DNA of 64,000 nucleotides from the NCBI RefSeq assembly GCF_018130165.1, contig NZ_JAFCLZ010000010.1:124001-188000 (forward strand), given 5' to 3'. Source of the stretch: Bradyrhizobium sp. JYMT SZCCT0180 (lineage in GTDB: Bacteria > Pseudomonadota > Alphaproteobacteria > Rhizobiales > Xanthobacteraceae). A model generated the notes under the pieces. It saw only the letters and a program-made list of their open reading frames with translations, was not told the DNA's origin and ran no database searches. Below are positions 55,444-64,000 of this stretch, in pieces. The stretch's first letter is position 1, and each line of letters opens with the position of its first letter. Position numbers and translations under genes: made by a program.

Positions 55444-58400
55444 CAATGGCGGATTCATTGAAACCCGATTTGCGGGAACTGGATGCTGGAGAGTTGAGAA
55501 AACTCCTGGCGCTGGCCAAGGACCGGGGCCGAAGCGCCGGCAGGGGCGAACCGGCCTCCATACCAGTAGTGCCGCGCGACGGGCCGCTGGCATTGTCCTT
55601 TGCGCAGCAGCGGCTTTGGTTGCTGGCGCAGCTCGACGGCAGCAGCACCAACTATCACATTCGCGGCGCGCTGCGCCTCTCGGGCGACCTCGATGTCACC
55701 GCCTGGCGCCGCAGTCTGGATCAGCTGTTTGCGCGTCACGAATCCCTGCGCAGCATTTTTCGTGCGGCCGATGGACAGCCTTGCGTCGAGCTGTTGCCGG
55801 CCGGTCAGGGTCTGCCTTTGCTTGTGCATGATTTGCGGGCCGAACCGGCGCGCGAGCAGGTACTCAAGCGTCTATGCAGCGAAGAGAAGGATACACCCTT
55901 CGATCTCACTCAGGGGCCGTTGATCCGCGGGCGCCTCATCCGGATTGCGGAGAGCGAGTATCTGTTCCTGCTGACCCAGCACCATATCGTTTCGGACGGC
56001 TGGTCCATCGGTGTGCTCGTGCGCGAGCTGGGCGCCCTGTATCGCGCCTTCATGGCCGGCGAGGGCGATCCGCTACCGGCGCTGCCGATTCAGTATCCGG
56101 ACTATGCCGCCTGGCAACGCCAGTGGCTTGCGGGCGAACGGTTGCAGCGGCAGGTCGACCATTGGCGGCAGACGCTGGCGGGTGCGCCAGCGTTGCTCGA
56201 ACTGCCGACGGATCGGCCGCGGCAGCCGGTCAGGTCTCTCGCCGGTGCGTCAGTTCCGATCGAGATCGACGCCGAGCTTGCACGCGGCATCAAACAGCTA
56301 AGCCAATCTCATCGCACGACCGCATTCATGACGGTGCTGGCGGCGTGGGCGGCCGTGCTGTCGAGGCTGTCAGGTCAGAGCGATGTCGTGATCGGTACGC
56401 CGACGGCCAATCGCAACCGGCGTGAAATCGAGGGTCTGGTCGGCTTCTTCGTCAATATGCTGGCGCTTCGCGTTGATTTGTCGGGCGAACCTGACGTGGC
56501 GGAGCTACTGAGCCGCGTGCGCGGTGCTGCGCTGGCGGCTCAGGACCATCAGGATTTGCCGTTCGAGCAACTCGTGGAGATCATTCAGCCGCCGCGGCGT
56601 CTGGACCATGCCCCGGTGTTTCAGGTCGTATTCGCCTGGCAGAACAACGAGGCGGCGACGTTTGAATTGCCGGGCCTGAAGGCCGAGATCACGGACACGG
56701 CTCTGAGCGAGATCAAGTTCGATCTTGAACTCAACCTGGGCGAGGCCGATGGCCGCATCGTCGGAGCCCTGAACTACGCAACAGCGCTGTTTGACGAAGC
56801 AACCATCGAGCGTCATCGGGACTATCTGCTTGCCGTGCTGCGAGCCATGGTCGCCGATGCTGAGCAGGTCATCGACCGGATCGATGTGGCTGATGTCGGA
56901 GAGCGCGAACTTGTTCTGAAAACGTGGAACCAGACCGCTACGCCGTACCCGTCCGAATATTGCATCCATGAACTGTTTGCGGAGCAGGTCCGAAGGTCAC
57001 CCGATGCCACTGCGCTGGTGCGCGAGGATATTCGCCTGAGTTACGGCGAACTGGATGCAAGGGCCAACCAACTCGCGCACTATCTGATCGAACGGGGCGC
57101 GGGCCCGGACCAGCCGGTCGCGATCTGCCTGGAACGCAGCATCGCCATGGTCGTCAGCCTGCTGGCGGTACTCAAGGCCGGCGGCGCCTATCTGCCGCTG
57201 GATCCCGCCTATCCAGCCGAACGGTTGCGGCAGATCGTCGATGACGCAAAGCCAAAATTGTTGATTTGCGATGATGCCGGGCGCGCGGCGCTCGCGGGAA
57301 CGGCGTGCGAGATCGTTGATCTGGAAGCCGCCGCGCCTGTCGTCGCCGGGTTGGCGAAGTCAAGTCCGGAGGTCGCGGGCCTGACATCGCGTCATCTGGC
57401 CTACATTATCTATACGTCGGGTTCTACCGGCACGCCAAAGGGCGTGATGGTCGAGCATCGCGGCGTGGTGAACCTGGCGCTGGCCCAACGGGCGCTGTTT
57501 GAAGTTTCCGCGCGCAGCCGCGTCGTACAGTTCGCTTCCTTCAGCTTTGACGCCAGCACCTGGGAAATCGTCATGGCCCTGTGCTCCGGGGCCGAACTGT
57601 TTCTGCTCGGCCCGCGAGAGCATCGCAACGCGGCGGAGCTGCTGGATTATCTGGCACACAACGGCATTACGCACGCGACCCTGCCGCCCGCCTTGCTCCA
57701 GGGGCGCACGGACCTTGATCGCTTGGCATCGCTGCAGGTGCTTGTCCTCGCCGGTGAACTGCCCAAGGCCGAGTTGATCAAGGGCGTGCCTTCGGGCGTG
57801 GCCGTTTTCAACGGCTACGGTCCCACGGAGACAACCGTCTGCGCCACCACCTGGCTGCGGCCGATGGGCTTTCAAGGCGGCGTCGTCCCGATCGGTCGTC
57901 CACTACCCAACACGCGGATTTACCTGCTGGATGGATTTGGCGCCCCGGTTCCGCTCAGGGCGATCGGCGAGATCTATGTCGGCGGAGCGGGGGTCGCGCG
58001 AGGGTATCTCAATCGCGCCGATCTGACGGCGGAACGGTTCGTGTTCGATCCCTCCAGCGGCGACGCAGGCGCGCGGATGTATCGCACCGGCGATCTCGGG
58101 CGCTATTTGCCGGATGGCAATATCGAATTCCTCGGCCGCAATGACCATCAGGTCAAGATCCGCGGCTTCCGCATCGAGTTGGGCGAGATCGAATTTCACC
58201 TGAACGAGCACGCCGGCGTTGCCGATGCGGTGGTGCTGGCCCGCCAGGGTCGCGACGGTGACCCGCGGTTGGTTGCCTATGTTGTGCCGTCGGCGCCGGA
58301 TGACGACGGCGGTGGTCTAGCGGCTGCACTGCGCAGCCACCTCCGGGCCTGCTTGCCGGAATATATGGTGCCGTCGGCGTTCGTGCGCTTGAAAGCGTTG

Positions 58401-61400
58401 CCGCTCACGCCGAACGGCAAAGTCGATCGAAAGGCGTTGCCGTCGCCCGAGGACGATGCCTTCGTGCGCCGGGACTATGAAGCGCCGCAAGGCGAACGCG
58501 AAGAGACGGTTGCCAAGGTCTGGACCGAGCTGCTTGGCGTCGAGCGCATCGGGCGTAACGATCACTTCTTTGAACTCGGCGGCCACTCGCTGCTCGCAGT
58601 CCGCATGCTGGAGCGGTTGCAGCGGCATTCGCTCAGCGCGGACGTGCGCACGCTGTTTGCCAAGCCGGTGCTGGCTGATTTCGCGGTGAGCCTTGATGGC
58701 GGCGGCGTGGCTGACGTGCCGGCCAACTTGATCCCGATGCAGGCGACGGCGATTACACCTGGGATGTTGCCGCTGATCGCGCTCGAGCAATCCGATATCG
58801 ACAGCATCGCGGCAAAAGTTCCCGGTGGCGTTGCCAACATCCAGGATATCTATGGATTATCGCCGCTTCAGGACGGTATCCTGTTTCACCACCTGCTGGC
58901 AGCAGAGGGCGACCCTTATCTGCTGGTCGGGCAGATGGCGTTTGCAAGCCGCGATTTGCTCGACCGCTATCTCGCCGCCGTGCGGCAGGTGATCGATCGC
59001 CACGACATTCTCCGCACCTCGATTGAATGGGAGGGCCTGTCCACCCCGGCGCAAGTGGTGTGGCGACAGGCTCCGTTGATCGTCACCGAGGTCGAGCTGG
59101 ACCGCGAAAGCCCGGCGCACGAACAGCTTGCGCAGCGTTTTGATCCGCGAGGGAACAGGATCGATCTTGGTCAGGCGCCGCTGTTGCGCTTTGCGGTGGC
59201 CCGCGATCCCGGCAAGGATCGCTGGCTGCTGCTGGTCTTGCTGCATCACCTGATCGGCGATCATTCCACCCTTGAGGTGATGCATGACGAAGTCCGGAAC
59301 ATATTGTCCGGGCATGGTCATGAACTGCCGGCTCCGTATCCGTTCCGGAACCTCGTGGCCCAGACGCGGGGAGCGGAAGCTACGGCCGGGCACGAGCGCT
59401 TTTTCCGCAGCATGCTGTCTGACATCGATGAACCGACCACGCCGTTTGGTCTGGACAGGGTGCATGGCGACGGCCGTGGCGTGGCGGAAGCCCGGCGAAC
59501 GCTGTCGCAATCGCTCAACGGACGGCTGCGGGTTCAGGCGCGTCGTCTGGGAGTGAGTCTCGCCAGTCTCTGCCATCTCGCCTGGGGTCAGGTGGTGGCG
59601 CGGAGCAGCGGACGCGAGCGCATCGTGTTCGGCACGGTGCTGTTCGGCCGCATGCAGGCCGGCGCTGGTGGCGACCGCACCATGGGCCTGTTCATCAATA
59701 CATTGCCGCTGCGGCTCGACCTCGATGGCACCGCGGTCGAAGACAGCGTTCGCCTTGCGCACGCCCGGCTCGCCGAACTGATGGCGCATGAGCATGCCTC
59801 GCTGGCGCTTGCGCAACGCTGCAGCAAGGTTGCGGCGCCGGCGCCATTGTTCAGTTCGATCCTGAACTACCGCCATAACGCCATGCCGGCCAGCTCGACC
59901 GCGGGTGAGACCGCCGCGGGCGTCAACGGCATCGAGTGGCTCGGCGGCGAAGAGCGTACCAATTACCCCTTGATGCTGTCGGTCGAGGATTACGGTCAGG
60001 CATTGGGTCTGACGGCGCAAGCGATCCATCCGATCTCGCCCGAACGCGTCTGCGCGTTGATGCAGCATGCGCTCGAGCAACTGGCCGATAATCTGGAGCG
60101 ACGGCCGCAGATTCCCGTCCGGCAACTGGATATTTTGCCGCCTGACGAGCGCGAGCTTCTGCTCGAGACGTGGAATCGAACGGATGCCCGGTATCCGCGA
60201 GATCGCTGCCTTGTCGCGCAGTTCGAAGAGCAGGTCCGCCGGTCTCTGGATGCGATCGCGCTGGTGTTTGGCGATGCGGCGTTGAGCTATGGCGAGCTGA
60301 ACACGCGGGCCAACCGGCTGGCGCGGGGCTTGCGGGATTACGGTGTTGGGACGGATTCGGTGGTCGGTCTGGCGCTGGAGCGCGGCGTCGCGATGATGGT
60401 GGCGCTGCTGGCGGTGCTTAAGGCGGGCGGCGCGTATCTGCCGCTCGATCCGGATTATCCGCCGGAGCGGCTTTCCCACATGCTGCGGGACAGTGGCGCG
60501 GGACTGGTGCTGACGCAGACGACATTGCTGGAGCAGTTTGCGCCAGTGCTGAAGGAGACCGGCGCCGAGGCGTGGCTGCTCGATGAGGTGGATAGCGGTG
60601 ACGGCGGTGATGCCGGTAATCTTGATCTCGCGATCCACCCCGAGAGCCTGGCCTATGTGATCTACACCTCGGGCTCGACCGGGATGCCCAAGGGCGTGAT
60701 GGTCCGCCATGACGCGGTGACGAACTTTTTGGCGACGATGGCGGAACAGCCGGGAATGACGCCACAGGACCGGGTGCTCGGCCTGACCTCGCTGTCGTTC
60801 GACATTGCTGTGCTGGAACTGTGGCTGCCGCTTACGCTGGGAGCGCGCGTGGTGCTGGCGGATCGCGCCGCGGTGCATGATCCGGGCCAGCTCCAGGCGA
60901 TGGTAGCAGCGCAAGGCGTGACGATGATCCAGGCAACGCCGTCGACCTGGCGGATGCTGCTCGATCACGATGGCCAATCGCTTCCGCGAAGCTGCCGGGT
61001 GCTGTGCGGCGGCGAGGCGTTGCCACCGGACCTTTCGCGGCGGCTGGTAGCGCAGGCCGGCGAGGTCTGGAACCTGTACGGCCCGACCGAAACCACCGTG
61101 TGGTCGGCCCGCCATCGCCTTGATGCACAGGACGATCGTCCAGTGCTGGGTGGCCCGATCGGTAACACCACGCTGCACATCCTGGACAACGATCTCAACC
61201 TGGCGCCGGTCGGGGTTGCCGGCGAGCTCTATATCGGTGGCGAGGGACTGGCGCGCGGCTATTGGCAGCGCGGCGCACTGACGGCGGAACGTTTTATTCC
61301 CGATCCGTTTGGCCCTGCCGGTGCGCGGCTGTACCGCACTGGCGACGTGGCGCGGTGGCGCGCCGACGGCGTGATCGAATATATCGGACGTTCCGATCAC

Positions 61401-62012
61401 CAGGTGAAGATCCGCGGCTTCCGGATCGAGCTTGGCGAGATCGAGGCTCGCTTGATGGAACAGGCCGCGGTGCGCTCAGCCGTGGTGGTGGCGCGCGAGG
61501 TCGGCGCTGGCCGCCAGCTGGTGGGCTATGTCAGCGGCGACGCGTCGCTGGATGGGTCGGTACTCAAGGCAGCGCTGTCGTCGGTGCTGCCGGATTACAT
61601 GGTTCCCGCTCGCATCGTCGTGCTGGATCGATTGCCGCTGACGCCGAACGGCAAGATCGACCGCAAGGCGCTGCCGGCGCCGGATCAGCTTGCCACTGCC
61701 GAGCATGTCGCGCCGCGTACGCCAACCGAGGCGGCGCTGGCCGCGATCTGGGCCGACCTGCTGCGCCAGCCCAATATCGGCGTCACCGACAATTTCTTTG
61801 AGCTCGGCGGGGATTCTCTCACCGCCGTCCAGCTCATCAGCCGCATCAAGCGCGATCTCGGCCATGATCTGCCGCTGAACCGCCTTTTTGAAATGACGAC
61901 CGTTGAGACGATGGCGGCTGGCCTCGCCCCGGAGATTCAGGTCGACAAGCGCGGCGATGACATCGCCGCGATGCTCGACATGTTGAAGGAAGTCGAATTT
62001 TCCGATGAGTGA
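55440..62012 (+). CDS. Nonribosomal peptide synthetase 2: C-A(Phe-like)-PCP-C-A(Gly)-PCP
   Basis: A 2190-residue bimodular NRPS. The frame opens with a GTG overlapping the NRPS1 stop; an ATG at 55446 is equally possible. C1 (55590-56900) carries HHIVSDG. A1 (56965-58430) reads DAWTVAGVCK, close to Phe codes. PCP1 serine is at 58587. C2 (58840-60150) belongs to the SPLQDGILFHHLLAAEGDPYLL class and has HHLIGDH in place of HHxxxDG. A2 (60210-61670) reads DILQLGLVWK, a Gly code. PCP2 serine is at 61815. The acidic tail (MLKEVEFSDE) probably docks to the next subunit, whose start overlaps by eight bases. Confidence 0.96.
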
Positions 62013-64000
62013 CACCGCCACCACGCAGAAACAGCAGCTTCGCGACATCTCACGGCGATTGATGCGCCTTGATGCGAACAAGCAGCATGCGTTCCTGACG
62101 CAGCTGGCGGACAAGGGCGTCAACCTGGCCATGCTGCCGATTGCGCGGCTGGAACGGACGCGTGCGCCGCTTTCCTTTGCCCAGTCGCGCCTCTGGTTCC
62201 TGTGGCGAATGGATCCTGATAGCGCAGCTTACAACATCTCGGCGACCGTTCGGGTGCGCGGCCAACTCGATGTGCACGCGATGCAGCAGGCCTTCGACAG
62301 GCTGGTTATCAGGCACAGCGCGCTTCGCACGGTGTTTCGGCAAGAGGGCAGGGATGCCGAGCAGATCCTGCTCGATCCGCAACCCGTCGAGATCAGGCAC
62401 GTCAAGCTGGATGGCCATGATCGCGAACAGCAGGCCCACCTGCTGGCGCGCGAGGAAGCCACACGACCCTTCGATCTCGAGGCCGGCCCGCTCATGCGGG
62501 TCGCAGTGCTGACGCTGGAGCAAGGCGACAGGTTTGTCGTGGTCAGCCTGCACCATATCGTGGCCGACGGCTGGTCGATGGCGGTGCTGGTCGAGGAGTT
62601 CTGGCAGCTGTATGCGGCTGTAGCGCGGGGTGAGGCGGCAGCGCTGCCCGAACTTGATGTTGAATATATCGACTATGCTGAATGGCAGCGGCTCTGGATG
62701 AGCGCGGTCGACGGCGAGCGGCAGATCGACTATTGGACGACCCGGCTGAACGATCCGGCGGTGCTGCAGCTTCCCATTGATCGGGCGCGGCCGGCGGAAC
62801 CCGACCTCGCCGGCGCCGCGGTTCGCATGGAGCTTGATCCGGGGCTTGCCGATGCGCTGCGCGCCTTGGCGCGCACGCACAAGACGACGCTGTTCGCCGT
62901 CCTGCTGGCGAGCTTCAAACTGCTGCTCTATCGCTACACCGGCCAATCCGATATCGGCGTCGGCGTGCCTGTCGCCAATCGCCACCGGGACGAGACCCGG
63001 GGGATGATCGGACTGTTCGTCAACACCCAGGTGCTGCGCACGCAGCTCGACAGACGAGCGACGATCGCCGACTTCATCGCAACCGTCCATGCAGCCACGA
63101 TCGAAGCCCAGGAGAACCAGGATCTTCCGTTCGAGCGGCTGTTGGAGGTACTGCAACCCAAGCGCAGCCTGAGCCAGAATCCGCTCTTCCAGGTGCTGTA
63201 CAACCACCAGCGCCGCCGGACATCGGACAATTCGCTCGGCCTGACCGGCCTGCAAATCGAAAAAATCGAACCCAACGTCGACACCGTCAAATTCGATCTG
63301 GCGCTCGACAGCGAAGAGGGGCCGTCAGGAGAGATACGGGCGATCTTCACCTACGCGACGGCTCTGTTCGAAGCGGCGACGATCGAACGCCTTGCGGCGC
63401 ATTGGATCACGCTCCTCAAGACGATGGCTCAGGATTCGTCACAGTCGATCGCCGGTATCGCGCTGCTTTCCGAGCAGGAGTTGACCAGCATCCGGAGCTG
63501 GAACGAAGCCGGCGCCGGTTCGGCGACGCCGTTCACACCCGTGCATCAGACGGTGGCCGGCTTTGCCGCGCAAACACCCGATGCGTCGGCGCTCGTCTTC
63601 GGCGACGACGTTATCTCGTATGAGGAGCTCAACCGTCGCGCCAACCGCCTTGCGCATCGCCTGATCCGTCTGGGTGTCACCAGTTCCGACCTGGTCGGCC
63701 TGTCGGCGCAACGTTCGCCGTCTCTCGTCGTGGCGCTGCTGGCTGTGCTGAAGACGGGCGCCGCCTATCTGCCGCTCGATCCCGACCATCCCGTCAAGCG
63801 GCAGCTCGCCACCATGCGCGACGCGGGCGTGCGTTTTCTGCTGACGGATGCGGCCGGTGAAGCGCTGATCCCGAAAAAATCCGGAGTCAAAGTTGTTCTG
63901 CTCGACGCTGTTGATCTTGACCAGGAGCCCGAGCGCGATCCCGCGATCGCCGTGGGAACGCAAAGCCTCGCCTATGTGATCTACACGTCGGGTTCGACCG
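62005..64000 (+). CDS. Nonribosomal peptide synthetase 3, N-terminal part (C-A, cut by window end)
   Basis: A third NRPS gene with no stop before the window edge. The ATG at 62005 (MSDTATTQKQQLRDISRRLMRLD) overlaps the NRPS2 stop, and the first 45 residues form a helical docking region. A condensation domain follows (62140-63480; LSFAQSRLWFLWRMDP and HHIVADG near 62551). An adenylation domain begins near 63535 (FGDDVISYEELNRRANRLAHRL, then LPLDPDHP) and is cut just after the A3 core YVIYTSGST. The specificity pocket lies beyond the edge, so the fifth residue cannot be predicted. Any thioesterase must be downstream. Confidence 0.93.
   Translation, partial: MSDTATTQKQQLRDISRRLMRLDANKQHAFLTQLADKGVNLAMLPIARLERTRAPLSFAQSRLWFLWRMDPDSAAYNISATVRVRGQLDVHAMQQAFDRLVIRHSALRTVFRQEGRDAEQILLDPQPVEIRHVKLDGHDREQQAHLLAREEATRPFDLEAGPLMRVAVLTLEQGDRFVVVSLHHIVADGWSMAVLVEEFWQLYAAVARGEAAALPELDVEYIDYAEWQRLWMSAVDGERQIDYWTTRLNDPAVLQLPIDRARPAEPDLAGAAVRMELDPGLADALRALARTHKTTLFAVLLASFKLLLYRYTGQSDIGVGVPVANRHRDETRGMIGLFVNTQVLRTQLDRRATIADFIATVHAATIEAQENQDLPFERLLEVLQPKRSLSQNPLFQVLYNHQRRRTSDNSLGLTGLQIEKIEPNVDTVKFDLALDSEEGPSGEIRAIFTYATALFEAATIERLAAHWITLLKTMAQDSSQSIAGIALLSEQELTSIRSWNEAGAGSATPFTPVHQTVAGFAAQTPDASALVFGDDVISYEELNRRANRLAHRLIRLGVTSSDLVGLSAQRSPSLVVALLAVLKTGAAYLPLDPDHPVKRQLATMRDAGVRFLLTDAAGEALIPKKSGVKVVLLDAVDLDQEPERDPAIAVGTQSLAYVIYTSGST

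Noticed and set aside
58857..61400. Minus-strand open frame of 847 codons antisense to NRPS2
   Set aside because: Same reason: composition is unlike a protein and the plus strand carries complete C and A domains.

Overview
The window looks like chromosomal DNA of a Bradyrhizobium-type alphaproteobacterium. The evidence is GC-rich coding sequence with dense antisense open frames, a ChvE-GguAB sugar transporter, a hut cluster containing hutF, and intergenic repeats at about 37.55-38.15 kb of a kind I associate with Bradyrhizobium and Rhodopseudomonas. The organism is inferred from gene content, not from a marker gene. I saw no rRNA, tRNA, CRISPR array, transposase or phage gene.

Layout. (1) 0-9.7 kb: a plus-strand catabolic and transport operon with the end of one peptide-type binding protein, two amidohydrolases, a second binding protein with permeases and ATPases of the Dpp/Opp class, and a luciferase-like monooxygenase. 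The substrate is unknown. (2) 9.7-19.1 kb: histidine utilisation. hutF-hutC and a NitT/TauT-type ABC transporter run leftward and hutI-hutH-hutU run rightward from a shared region holding a clear HutC-type operator. (3) 19.2-28.1 kb: oxidative aldose catabolism. A DgoR-like FCD regulator, a DHDPS-family 2-keto-3-deoxy-sugar-acid enzyme, an aldose dehydrogenase, a mutarotase and an SMP-30 lactonase are followed by the ChvE-GguA-GguB importer. (4) 28.2-37.3 kb: mixed catabolic genes, namely a GMC oxidoreductase, an M20 carboxypeptidase, a divergent mobR/mobA pair for 3-hydroxybenzoate, and a D-hydantoin set (carbamoylase, racemase, hydantoinase). (5) 37.3-39.5 kb: a gene-poor junction with palindromic repeats, a 161-bp MITE-like element and two small unknown genes.

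(6) 39.5-64.0 kb: the most interesting part, a nonribosomal peptide cluster running off the right edge. It holds an M20D amidohydrolase, a TonB-dependent receptor, an MbtH-like protein, a type II thioesterase, a SyrP/TauD-like hydroxylase and three NRPS genes. Domain order is FAAL-ACP-C-A-PCP-E-C-A-PCP, then C-A-PCP-C-A-PCP, then C-A (cut). Specificity codes read by hand against GrsA give Asp (DLTKIGHVGK), an unassigned residue (DIEFIGAIAK), an aromatic Phe-like residue (DAWTVAGVCK) and Gly (DILQLGLVWK). With the hydroxylase and epimerase this predicts an N-acylated lipopeptide that starts with D-beta-hydroxyaspartate. Palindromes resembling Irr/ICE boxes (about TTTAGAA-N3-TTCTAAA) lie before the amidohydrolase and the receptor, with weaker ones before mbtH, so the locus is probably an iron-controlled lipopeptide siderophore system. 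The release domain, the other metal ligands and the exporter are outside the window.
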